NCBI GenBank assembly: GCA_963720765.1
Contig: CAVRGS010000008.1
Span: forward strand, 1 to 64,000
Length of the DNA: 64,000 bases
DNA from: DASUAS01 sp963720765
GTDB lineage: Bacteria > Actinomycetota > Acidimicrobiia > IMCC26256 > DASPTH01
Reading direction: 5' to 3'
Shown in pieces: positions 46,081-53,722 of the stretch. The position numbers and the translations under genes are program-made. How positions within the stretch are numbered: the first letter of the stretch is position 1; every line of letters starts with the position of its first letter. Below the pieces are notes generated by a model, which was not told where the DNA came from, did no database searches, and was given only the letters and a program-made list of their open reading frames with translations.

Positions 46081-46707
46081 ATGGAGGAGAGCTCGAGCGC
46101 CCGGCCCGTGGGTCGACCGCGACGCTACGACGAGGGCACCGAGCGCAAGTTGCTGCTCGACGCGGGCATGAAGGTGATGCGGCGCAACGGGTTCGCCGAG
46201 GCATCGCTCGCCGAGGTGCTCGAGGTCGCGGGCGTGTCGACGCGTGCCTTCTACCGGCACTTCGCAACCAAGGACGCGCTCCTGATCGCCATGTTCGATC
46301 GCGAAGCGGAGGTCGTCGCGGTGCGTCTCCGCGACGCGGCCGCCGCCGCGCGATCGGCTCCGCGTGCGGTCGAGGCCTGGCTCGACGAGTACCTCGACCT
46401 GTTTTCGAGCCCGCGTCGCGTCGCGCGCGTGCAGCTGATGACGTCGGAGGCCGCGCGCGGCGCGGCGGGCTATCGGGACGCGACGGAACGCATGCTCGAC
46501 CTGCACGCCGAACCCCTCGCCGACGCGCTCGCGCGAGGAACAGACGACGGAACGCTCACCTCGTCGGAGCCGTACGTCGACGCGAGGAGTGTGCTGGCGA
46601 TCGTGGAAATCGTCGGCGAGCGCGTGCTCGCGCGTGAATGGACGCTCGAGCAAGCGCGCTCGCACGTGAAGAAGTTCTGCTGGCCGGCGCTGGGTCTCCC
46701 TGTCTAG
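46081..46707 (+). CDS. TetR-family regulator, candidate for motif B
   Basis: This 208-residue TetR protein has the HTH LLLDAGMKVMRRNGFAEASL, AEVLEVAGVSTRAFYRHF, then ATKDALL, preceded by a basic GRPRRYDEG arm that often contacts the minor groove. It stops one base before the motif-B site at 46708, which precedes the CoA-transferase gene. This proximity makes it the natural candidate for binding motif B, without direct evidence. Confidence 0.9.
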   Translation: MEESSSARPVGRPRRYDEGTERKLLLDAGMKVMRRNGFAEASLAEVLEVAGVSTRAFYRHFATKDALLIAMFDREAEVVAVRLRDAAAAARSAPRAVEAWLDEYLDLFSSPRRVARVQLMTSEAARGAAGYRDATERMLDLHAEPLADALARGTDDGTLTSSEPYVDARSVLAIVEIVGERVLAREWTLEQARSHVKKFCWPALGLPV

Positions 46708-46751
46708 TTTGAGTGTGGTGCTTGCATAATGCGCCTGCCGCGCTCTACGGT
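46708..46751 (+). promoter_or_regulatory. Operator motif B, copy 2, with promoter
   Basis: TTTGAGT-GTGGTGC-TTGCATA (46708-46728) fits the motif with a weaker left arm. Its right arm gives TTGCAT, followed after 18 nt by TACGGT (46746-46751), about 35 nt before the CoA-transferase GTG. Confidence 0.6.
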
Positions 46752-46786
46752 GAGCGCCCGGCACGTCGGCACCCGGGGGTACAGCT

Positions 46787-49216
46787 GTGAACGCGCTCGA
46801 TGGTCTTCGGGTGGTCGACCTGTCGCCCACCCGGCTCGGCGCCCAGGTGAGCCAGGTGCTCGCCGACTTCGGTGCCGACGTGGTGTGGGTCGAGCCGCCC
46901 GGGGGAGCAGTGCTGAGAGAGGCGGCCGCGTTCCCGTATCTCGCGCGCGGCAAGCGCAGCGTCGTCGCCGACCTCACTCGACCGGACGGCCTCGAGGCCG
47001 TGCGCCGGTTGGCCGACGACGCCGACGTCGTGATCGAGACGTTCCGTCCGGGGGTCGCCGAGCGGCGGGGCCTCGGCTACGAGCAGCTCGCGGCGCGCAA
47101 CCCGGGTCTGGTGTACGCGTCGATCACCGGCTTCGGCCGTGAGGGGCCGCTCGCGCAGGTGCCCGGCTACGAAGGCGTGGTCATGGCCAAGCTCGGGGGC
47201 TTCGAGCTGTTCCGCCGGATGCACGACGCGCCCCATCCACCGTTCGTCGCCGTCCCGTGGTGCTCGTTCCCCGCGTCGGCGCTCGCGCTGCAGGGCGTGC
47301 TCGCCGCGCTGTACGAGCGCGAGCGGAGCGGCCTCGGGCAGCGGATCGAGGCGAATCTGGTGCAGGGCTTCGCCGCGCTCGACACTTGGAACTGGTTCGT
47401 GCGACTGGTCAACGAGCGCTTTCCGGATGCGTACCCGGCGGCGGAGACGTTCGACGAGGACGGCGTGCCGGCGAGTCCGTTGACGCTCATGCTCCTGATC
47501 GCGTTGACCGCCGACGGTCGCTGGCTCCAGTTCGCGCAGGTCGCGCCGCATCTGTTCGCCGCGCACCTGAAGGCGCTGGGTCTCGACTGGGCGATCGGCC
47601 ATCCGGACTGGCCGGGCCTGCCGGCCCTCGATCGGCCGGAGCGGCGCCTGGAGTTCTGGACGATGATGCTCGGGGCCGCGCGGCGCCGGACGTTCGAGGA
47701 GTGGCAGGCGGTGTTCGACGCCGATCCGGACGTCTACGCCGAGCTCTTCCGTAGCGGCCCCGAAGTGCTCGACCACCCGCAGCTGGTGCACGACCGCTTC
47801 GCGGTGGAGCTCGTCGATCCGGAGCAGGGTCGCGTGCGCATGCCCGGTGCGCTGGCGCGCATGCACGCGACGCCGGCGGTCCCGGACCGGTTGGCACCCT
47901 CGTTGGGGAGCACCGACGCAGAGGACGTCGAGTGGGAAGCGCGGTCGCCCGTGGAACGGCACGGTGCGGATCCTCGCGGCCTTCCCCTCGAAGGAGTCAC
48001 GATCCTCGAGCTGGCCGTGCTCTACGCCGCGCCCTATGCGACCACGTTGCTCACCGACCTCGGCGCGCGGGTCGTCAAGGTCGAGGCGCTCGCCGGCGAC
48101 CCGATCCGCACCATGGTGGGCTTCCCCGAGGCCGCCGGCGCCAAGGTCATGCAGGGCAAGGACAGCATCTGCGTCGACACGACCACCCCTGAAGGCGTCG
48201 AGATCGTCCTGCGCATCGCGGATCGTGCGGACGCGGTGCTCCAGGGGTGGCGCGCCGGTGCCGCGGCGCGCCACGGGCTCGACGCACCGGCGCTGCTGGC
48301 TCGGAACCCCGCCCTCGTGTATCTGCATGCGCCCGGCTACGGAGACAGCGGTCCGTGCGGTCATCGACCCGCGTTCGCGCCGAGCATCGCGGCCGCTGGA
48401 GGGGTGGTGCGCGCCGCCGCGGGGAGCAGGGTTCCCGAACATTCGGACCTCACCATTGACGAGATCCGCACGCACGCGCGCCATCTCCAACCGGCTGGGA
48501 CGGTGACGCAGGCGCAACCGGACGGGCTCGCCGCGGTCGGCGTGAGCGGCGCGCTGGTGCTCGGACTCGTCGCGCGCGATCGCGGCGCGGGGGGCCAGGA
48601 GATCGCGACCTCGATGCTCACGACCGTGGCGGGGGCGATGGCGGACTTCGTCGTCGAGCGTGAACTCGGCGGCGGACGAGTGGGGCCCGATGCCGATCTC
48701 CGAGGCCTGCACGCGCTCTACCGGATCTACGACGCCGCCGACGGCTGGGTGTTCCTCGCCGCGCCGGAGGAGCGCGAGTGGCCGCGCCTGGCCAAGGCGC
48801 TCGACACGCACGTCGATCTCGCAGGTGACGGTCGCTTCACAACCACCGAAGCTCGTCGAGCGCACGACGACGAGCTCGTCGAGATCCTCGCGACCGTGTT
48901 CGCCAAGGCTGACAAGGACGACTGGGAGCGCGATCTGCTTGGTGCCGGCGTCGCCTGCGTCGCGGTGTCGACTGCGCCGGTCGAGGAGCTCTTGCAGAGC
49001 GACGAGGTCGGGAAGGCCAGCGGGTGGGTGACCGAAGTGGTGCACCCCACGTTCGACGCGCACCTCCGACTCGCGCCGCTGGTCCGCTTCTCGCGGTCGG
49101 CGACCCAGGCCAAGCCGGGTGTGCTTGCGGGGTCGGCCACCGATGCGGTGCTCCGGGAGCTCGGCTACGACGACGTCGCCATCGCCGACCTGCGCGCCCG
49201 TCGGATCGTGGCCTGA
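46787..49216 (+). CDS. Fused double CaiB/BaiF CoA-transferase
   Basis: This 809-residue protein consists of two class-III CoA-transferase halves. Half one (~1-380) has LDGLRVVDLSPTRLGAQVSQ, NPGLVYASITGFG. Half two (~390-800) has LEGVTILELAVLYAAPYATT, NPALVYLHAPGYG. The catalytic aspartate of this family normally follows RPGY: half one reads PGYEG (Glu ~129) and half two RPAFAP (Ala ~531), so neither keeps Asp. Fusion suggests a pseudo-dimer in one chain. GTG 46787 is used. It would form an acyl-CoA by CoA transfer if active. Confidence 0.88.
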   Translation: MNALDGLRVVDLSPTRLGAQVSQVLADFGADVVWVEPPGGAVLREAAAFPYLARGKRSVVADLTRPDGLEAVRRLADDADVVIETFRPGVAERRGLGYEQLAARNPGLVYASITGFGREGPLAQVPGYEGVVMAKLGGFELFRRMHDAPHPPFVAVPWCSFPASALALQGVLAALYERERSGLGQRIEANLVQGFAALDTWNWFVRLVNERFPDAYPAAETFDEDGVPASPLTLMLLIALTADGRWLQFAQVAPHLFAAHLKALGLDWAIGHPDWPGLPALDRPERRLEFWTMMLGAARRRTFEEWQAVFDADPDVYAELFRSGPEVLDHPQLVHDRFAVELVDPEQGRVRMPGALARMHATPAVPDRLAPSLGSTDAEDVEWEARSPVERHGADPRGLPLEGVTILELAVLYAAPYATTLLTDLGARVVKVEALAGDPIRTMVGFPEAAGAKVMQGKDSICVDTTTPEGVEIVLRIADRADAVLQGWRAGAAARHGLDAPALLARNPALVYLHAPGYGDSGPCGHRPAFAPSIAAAGGVVRAAAGSRVPEHSDLTIDEIRTHARHLQPAGTVTQAQPDGLAAVGVSGALVLGLVARDRGAGGQEIATSMLTTVAGAMADFVVERELGGGRVGPDADLRGLHALYRIYDAADGWVFLAAPEEREWPRLAKALDTHVDLAGDGRFTTTEARRAHDDELVEILATVFAKADKDDWERDLLGAGVACVAVSTAPVEELLQSDEVGKASGWVTEVVHPTFDAHLRLAPLVRFSRSATQAKPGVLAGSATDAVLRELGYDDVAIADLRARRIVA

Positions 49217-49225
49217 CCATCAGCA

Positions 49226-49268
49226 TTTGAAAGCTGCACTTGCATTTAGGCCCGACCAGCCGTACCGT
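49226..49268 (+). promoter_or_regulatory. Operator motif B, copy 3, with promoter
   Basis: TTTGAAA-GCTGCAC-TTGCATT (49226-49246). TTGCAT in the right arm plus a 17-nt spacer gives TACCGT (49263-49268), which ends six nt before ATG 49275. Confidence 0.68.
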
Positions 49269-49274
49269 GGTGCC

Positions 49275-50399
49275 ATGGACGACAAGATCTGGGCGAACTC
49301 GGGCGACTCCCATCTCGTGGAGCCGGCCGACCTCTTCACCGACGGCCTTCCTCGCGCGCTGGCGGATCGGATGCCGCGGAGCGTCAAGGACCACGACGGC
49401 AAGTGGGAGACGATCCACGTCGACGGCCAGGAATTCCGCCGGCGCATGCCCAAGGCCCTCGGTCTCACCGACGAGCATGGGCGCACGGTGGAGCAGCGCG
49501 CACCCGGCGCCAACGAAAAGGAGCTGCGTCTGCGTGACCTCGATGGTGAGGGCATCTGGGGAGAGCTCGTGTTCCCGTCGATCGGCATCTGGATGTCGTC
49601 GATCCAGGATCCCGAGCTCATGGCGGCCGGCGCGCGCGTGATCAACGACTGGGCGATCGAGTACCAGCGCTTCTCGCCGCGCTACGTGTGCACCGCGACG
49701 ATCCCGCTGCTGACGGTCGACACCGCGGTGGCCGAGGTCGAGCGCGCAGCCGGGTTGGGCTATCACGCGGCGTACCTCTCCGTCGCGCCGGCGCTCGGTG
49801 GCGACGACTGGAACGCCGACAGCTGGGAGCCGCTCTGGGCCGCGCTCGACGAGACCGGGTTGGTCGGTGCGTTTCACATCGGCACCGAGCCGCACGACGC
49901 GTCGAGCTTCCACGGCGGGTACTTCCGCGGTCCCGGTGGTGCGCTGATCAACTACATGGAGACGACGTACGGCGGTCAGCGGGCGGTCACCAAGATGATC
50001 GCCGCGGGTGTGTTCGACCGCCATCCGACCCTGAAGGTGATCGTGTCGGAGGGCGGTGCGACGTGGGGGCCGTTCGTCGCCGATCGGCTCGACGAGGCCT
50101 ATCGCCAGCACTCGTCGCAGGTGCGGCCGCAGCTGAGCCGTCTGCCGAGCGAGTACCTCTACGAGAACGTCTACGCATCGTTCCAGCACGACCGGTCGGC
50201 GGTCGCGGCGATGACCGCGATGGGGTGGCGCAACGTGTGCTGGGGGAGTGACTACCCGCACATCGAGGGCACGTTCGGTCACACGCAGAAGACCCTGCAC
50301 GAGCTCTTCGACGACGTCGACCCGTCGGCGCGCGAGCGGATCACCAAGGGCGCGTTCGCCGAGCTGTTCCCGCACGTCCCACCCGCGCCCGCGTCATGA
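49275..50399 (+). CDS. Amidohydrolase-2 family protein
   Basis: This 374-residue TIM-barrel protein has candidate metal ligands in ANSGDSHLVEPADLF near residue 12, GAFHIGTEP, IVSEGGATWGP and CWGSDYPHIEGT near residue 325. It belongs to the same broad family as those at 9120, 28881 and 57022 but differs clearly in sequence. ATG lies six nt after the -10 box, suggesting a leaderless message. Its stop overlaps the ATG of the following SDR (ATGA), so hydrolase/decarboxylase and dehydrogenase are coupled. Confidence 0.87.
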   Translation: MDDKIWANSGDSHLVEPADLFTDGLPRALADRMPRSVKDHDGKWETIHVDGQEFRRRMPKALGLTDEHGRTVEQRAPGANEKELRLRDLDGEGIWGELVFPSIGIWMSSIQDPELMAAGARVINDWAIEYQRFSPRYVCTATIPLLTVDTAVAEVERAAGLGYHAAYLSVAPALGGDDWNADSWEPLWAALDETGLVGAFHIGTEPHDASSFHGGYFRGPGGALINYMETTYGGQRAVTKMIAAGVFDRHPTLKVIVSEGGATWGPFVADRLDEAYRQHSSQVRPQLSRLPSEYLYENVYASFQHDRSAVAAMTAMGWRNVCWGSDYPHIEGTFGHTQKTLHELFDDVDPSARERITKGAFAELFPHVPPAPAS

Positions 50400-51166
50400 G
50401 TCTCGACCGTTTCTCGCTCGACGGCAAAGTCGCGATCGTCACCGGTGGTGCCGGTGGTTGCGGCGAGGAGTACGGACGTGCGTTGACCTCGGTGGGCGCG
50501 CAGGTCGTGCTCGCCGATCTCGACGGTGAGCGTGCCGAGCAGCACGCCAAGGAGCTGCGCGACCAGGGCCGCCAGGCGATCGGTGTACGCGTCGACATCA
50601 CCGACCCCGAGGCCGCGGCGGCGATGGTTGGTCGCGCCACCGACGAGTACGGCGGCATCGACATCCTCATCAACAACGCGGCGTTGATGAAGGAGATCCC
50701 CATGGGGTCGGTCCTCGACCTGCCGCTCGAGTGGTGGGAGCGGGTGATGCGCGTCAACGTGATGGGCGCGCTCGTCTGCGCGCGGGCCGCGGTGCCGTCG
50801 ATGCTCGAACGCGGCGGCGGCCGGATCATCAACCAGGTGTCGGGTGGTGCGTTCATCCCCGGCGGCGTGTACAGCGTGAGCAAGCTCGCGCTCGTGAGCC
50901 TCACCACGTGCCTCGCCACCGAGCTCGGCCCCCGGAACATCAACGTCAACGCCATCGCGCCAGGGTTCGTGCAGGACGACGCGGGCTACGAATCGCTCGC
51001 TGAGGACGACCCCATGCGTGCCGCCTTCCTCGCCGCGGTCCCGGGCAAGAAAGAAGGTCCGCCCGACGACCTCGTCGGCACCATCCTGCTGCTCGCCTCG
51101 CACGCCGGCGACTGGATCAACGGCCAGGTCATCAGCGTCGACGGCGGCTGGATCATGCGGGTCTGA
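50396..51166 (+). CDS. SDR family oxidoreductase
   Basis: This 256-residue classical SDR has VTGGAGGCGEEYGRAL, INNAALMKE, VSGGAFIPGG and the catalytic YSVSKLAL, then NAIAPGFVQDD and GQVISVDGGW at the C-terminus. All catalytic residues are present. ATG overlaps the amidohydrolase stop. Its last 14 nt overlap the end of the convergent DUF35 gene. It is probably a hydroxyacyl-CoA or ring-alcohol dehydrogenase of the motif-B group. Confidence 0.92.
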   Translation: MSLDRFSLDGKVAIVTGGAGGCGEEYGRALTSVGAQVVLADLDGERAEQHAKELRDQGRQAIGVRVDITDPEAAAAMVGRATDEYGGIDILINNAALMKEIPMGSVLDLPLEWWERVMRVNVMGALVCARAAVPSMLERGGGRIINQVSGGAFIPGGVYSVSKLALVSLTTCLATELGPRNINVNAIAPGFVQDDAGYESLAEDDPMRAAFLAAVPGKKEGPPDDLVGTILLLASHAGDWINGQVISVDGGWIMRV

Positions 51167-51575
51167 ACACCGGCAACTTCCAGCCGTCGGCGATGTCGAC
51201 GAACGTGACGTCGACCGCCATCCCGATCGAGACGTCTTCGGGGGCCACGTCGACGACGTTCGACACCAGATGAATGCCGAGAGCGTCCGGGAATTCCAAC
51301 ACCGCCGGGACGAGCAGGAGCCCGGGCTGACCGGGCTGACCGCGCACCACGCTGAAGCTGAACACCGACGCCCGCCCCGAGAGCTGCACCCACTCGGTGT
51401 CCTGCGACCGGCACTCCGGGCAGAAGGGCGACGGCGGGAAGCGGAAGGTGCCACACGCGCGGCACCGCGGCGCGACGAGTGCTTCGCGCTGCGCGGATTC
51501 CCAGTACGGCAGCGTCCAGCTGTCGGTGGTGATCCGGATCGACTCCGGAGGAGTGGTGGTCGCAAGCGCCGTCAT
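51153..51575 (-). CDS. DUF35 Zn-ribbon/OB-fold protein (Ltp partner)
   Basis: This 140-residue protein has a zinc ribbon CRACGTFRFPPSPFCPEC near residues 38-55 and an OB-fold with SVFSFSVVRGQPGQPG and VPAVLEFPD. DUF35 proteins such as the ChsH2 C-terminal domain bind thiolase-fold partners and complete retro-aldolase active sites in steroid side-chain removal. Its ATG overlaps the stop of the thiolase-like gene (ATGA), as expected for obligate partners. Confidence 0.9.
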   Translation of the reverse strand: MTALATTTPPESIRITTDSWTLPYWESAQREALVAPRCRACGTFRFPPSPFCPECRSQDTEWVQLSGRASVFSFSVVRGQPGQPGLLLVPAVLEFPDALGIHLVSNVVDVAPEDVSIGMAVDVTFVDIADGWKLPVFRPA

Positions 51576-52762
51576 GCCACCTTCCCGAGGAGGAGTCCGC
51601 TCACGGGGATGGTGGCCGGGCCACCGGTGACCAGCGCGAGCTCGGCGCCGGCGACCTGGTTGATCGCGTCGCCGCGGATCTGCTCGACACCTTCCATGAC
51701 GTGGGTCATGCCGATGATGTACGCCTCGGACAGTTGGCCGCCGTGCGTGTTCACCGGGATCGAGCCGCCTTCGTAGCGGATCGCGCCGCTCTCGACGAAC
51801 GGGCCGCCTTCACCGCGTTCACAGAAGCCGTAGTCCTCGAGCTGCATGACGACCATGGGCGTGAAGTGGTCGTAGATCAGCGCCACGTCGACGTCGTCGG
51901 GTCCGACGCCTCCCTTCTGGTACAGGCGCGCGGCGACCGGTGCGTGGCCCGACGACGCGAAGTCGGGGTCGGGCATCGAGAAGCCGGCGAACGCTCGGCC
52001 CCATTCGCGCCGTCCTCCGTGCGCTGCGGCGACCACGTGCACCGGGGGCTGGCGAAGGTCGCGTGCGCGATCCATGGTGGTGGTGATCACTGCGACGGCC
52101 CCGTCGGTCTCCAAGCAGAAGTCCAACTTGCAGAGCGGCTTCGCGATGAGCGGCGCCGCGAAGTACTCCTCGAGCGTCAACGGCGTGCGCTTGCGAGCCT
52201 TCGGTCGGTTCTTCGCGTTCTCCCGCGTGGAGATCGCAACCTCGGCAAAGGCCTCCCGCCGCGTTCCGTACAGGTGCATGTGCCGGCGTGCGAGCACCGA
52301 CATCAGATGACCCGGCCCGACGAGGCCTGAGGGCTGGATGAATGAATTCTGCGGATCAGGGGCCATCGCCCCGAACACCGTGCCGAGGCGCTGCTTCAGC
52401 TGCTGCAGCGCCATGACGGTGACGACGTAGGTGGCGTCCCCAGCCACCAGCGCCGCGCGCGCGAGGCCGATCGAGCCCGCCGAGCCACCGCCACCCGATG
52501 TGAGCGCGGCGGTGAAGGTGACCTCGGGGATCCCGAGCGTCTCCATGAACGTGGCGGTGTCCATCTTCGCGGTGTAGCCCGCGCTGGCCTCCGAGTAGTA
52601 GGCGAAGCCGTCGAGCTGGGTGACGTCGAGGCCGGCGTCGTCGCACGCGGCGAGGATCGCCTTGCCGCCGAGCTCGAGCGTCGTCTGTGGGTGCGACTCG
52701 CCTCGGAAGTAGTAGGGGGTCGCGCCGATGCCGACCACGGCGACGTCGGGGCTGCTGACCAT
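51572..52762 (-). CDS. Ltp-type thiolase-fold protein without the thiolase Cys (probable aldolase)
   Basis: This 396-residue thiolase-fold protein resembles Ltp2-like retro-aldolases. The nucleophile segment reads TFTAALTSGGGGSAGS, with no cysteine. LIYDHFTPMVVM and NTHGGQLSEAYIIGM offer tyrosines at later active-site loops, where the GHPxGA histidine of thiolases has been lost. With the coupled DUF35 gene it probably cleaves a beta-hydroxyacyl-CoA by retro-aldol reaction rather than thiolysis. ATG 52762 lies six nt after the -10 box TAGAGT, downstream of a motif-B operator. Confidence 0.88.
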   Translation of the reverse strand: MVSSPDVAVVGIGATPYYFRGESHPQTTLELGGKAILAACDDAGLDVTQLDGFAYYSEASAGYTAKMDTATFMETLGIPEVTFTAALTSGGGGSAGSIGLARAALVAGDATYVVTVMALQQLKQRLGTVFGAMAPDPQNSFIQPSGLVGPGHLMSVLARRHMHLYGTRREAFAEVAISTRENAKNRPKARKRTPLTLEEYFAAPLIAKPLCKLDFCLETDGAVAVITTTMDRARDLRQPPVHVVAAAHGGRREWGRAFAGFSMPDPDFASSGHAPVAARLYQKGGVGPDDVDVALIYDHFTPMVVMQLEDYGFCERGEGGPFVESGAIRYEGGSIPVNTHGGQLSEAYIIGMTHVMEGVEQIRGDAINQVAGAELALVTGGPATIPVSGLLLGKVA

Positions 52763-52768
52763 GACGGG

Positions 52769-52811
52769 ACTCTACGGTGGACCGTGCCTTTTTGCAAGTG
52801 CTGATTGCAAA
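52769..52811 (-). promoter_or_regulatory. Operator motif B, copy 4 (perfect), with promoter
   Basis: TTTGCAA-GTGCTGA-TTGCAAA (52791-52811) is a perfect 7-7-7 inverted repeat. On the minus strand TTGCAA (52796-52791), a 17-nt spacer and TAGAGT (52774-52769) form a promoter whose start would coincide with ATG 52762. Confidence 0.78.
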
Positions 52812-52971
52812 CCTCCGGCAAAGATCCGCCCGCGGGTCCGGAGTCGAACGCGCGCGATCCCGATGTGACCGATATCAGCCGGGGAGTGCGAGCGTTCGAG
52901 CTGACGCGGATATCGGGCCCCGCCACGACGTGCCAGGTCAGCGGCCCGTTCCGGGCGATCGGGGAGGGCCT

Positions 52972-53356
52972 CTAGATGGTGTCGACGGCGGGGCGGGGCA
53001 CGCCGGGCGCGACGGTGCGGGCGAGAAATGCCCAGCGTGGCCCGCAGCGCCGACTCGGGGACCACGGGGAAGATGCCGCGGGCCTTGCCCTCCTCCGGGA
53101 TGGCCGACCAGTCGTAGTACTGGGTGACGATGGTCCCCTCGTCGATCGCCTCGAGGCGGTAGCCGTAGACGTGCCCGACCCCTTTGCCGCTGGAGGCGAT
53201 GGTCCAGGCGATCTCCCGGTCGGGCTCGTAGGCGACGAAGGTGCCGTCCACGTCGTAGAGGTCGATGGGGAAGTCCCGGAGCGAGTCGCGGTCCATGTGG
53301 ACCACGAACGAGTCGCCCACAGCCGACGCCGGGGAGCCGGTGGCCGACATCAACAT
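52972..53356 (-). pseudogene. Truncated SRPBCC (START-like) protein with frameshift
   Basis: The frame carries VAYEPDREIAWTIASSGKG, HVYGYRLEAIDEGTIVTQYY and WSAIPEEGKARG, the central and C-terminal part of a SRPBCC ligand-binding protein. The first ~45 residues usual for the fold are absent. An in-frame stop lies just upstream, close to the tRNA-Leu-derived repeat at 53415. An extra base in the AAA run near 53025 shifts the C-terminus; without it the frame ends LARTVAPGVPRPAVDTI at TAG 52972. It was probably beheaded by the neighbouring integration. Confidence 0.65.
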
Positions 53357-53414
53357 CCCCGACGCTCAGTACGTTCCTGTCTTGGCTGACTCCACAAAAG
53401 TGCAGGTCAGACAT

Positions 53415-53470
53415 GGTGCGAGCGGGGAGACTCGAACTCCCACGTCCTTGCGGACACCAGGACCTAAACC
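53415..53470 (-). repeat. att-like repeat 1: 3' half of tRNA-Leu (UAG)
   Basis: On the minus strand this gives the anticodon loop TTTAGGT, a variable arm GTGTCCGCAAGGAC, the T-arm GGGAGTTCGAGTCTCCC and an acceptor end GCTCGCACCA. The 5' half (D-arm and 5' acceptor strand) is missing, so it is not a functional tRNA gene. It is identical to 55926-55981. Confidence 0.8.
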
Positions 53471-53583
53471 GGGCAAACAGAATCTTTCGGGTAGACTCGA
53501 ATCTGCTCCGTGTGCTCTGATCAGGACTTTCTCGGGCGTGCCGTCTACCGGCTCCGGGGAGTTATCCCTGCTACGCGGGAGTT

Positions 53584-53607
53584 CCGTTAGCAATCCGTTA
53601 GCACGAG
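53584..53607 (+). repeat. Arm-type-like direct repeat beside att 1
   Basis: Two GTTAGCA units 11 bp apart lie in CGTTAGCAATC-CGTTAGCAC, followed by GAG. The same arrangement is at 56096-56118, at almost the same distance from its att-like core (113-114 nt). Confidence 0.55.
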
Positions 53608-53721
53608 CCCGGCGTGACAGCCCGGCGTGACAGCCCGGCGTGACAGCCCGGCGTGACAGCCCGGCGCGACAGCCCGGCGCGACAGCCCGGCAGCCCGGCG
53701 CGCGGACAGCCCGGCGCGGAC
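53608..53721 (+). repeat. 13-bp tandem repeat, CCCGGCGTGACAG
   Basis: Four exact units CCCGGCGTGACAG (53608-53659) are followed by two with one change (CCCGGCGCGACAG) and then partial units to about 53721. It is uninterrupted and without spacers, so it is a minisatellite and not a CRISPR array. It lies directly after the stop of the small HTH gene. Confidence 0.88.
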
Positions 53722-53722
53722 T

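Noticed and set aside
46745..49063. Open frame of 772 codons on the minus strand opposite the double CoA-transferase
   Set aside because: It is an antisense shadow caused by high GC content. Its translation is arginine-, histidine- and glutamate-rich without any family pattern, while the plus strand has complete CoA-transferase motifs.
28881..52762. Secondary-metabolite (polyketide) cluster
   Set aside because: Thiolase-fold, SnoaL, P450 and ligase proteins can suggest one, but there are no acyl carrier proteins, ketosynthases with KS motifs or NRPS modules. The ACAD/ECH/thiolase set indicates catabolism.
53415..53470. A functional tRNA-Leu gene
   Set aside because: Only the part from the anticodon loop to the acceptor end is present here and at 55926. 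The D-arm and the 5' acceptor strand (which should pair with CCGCTCGC) are absent.
53608..53721. CRISPR array
   Set aside because: The 13-bp units are contiguous without spacers, far shorter than CRISPR repeats, and there are no cas genes.
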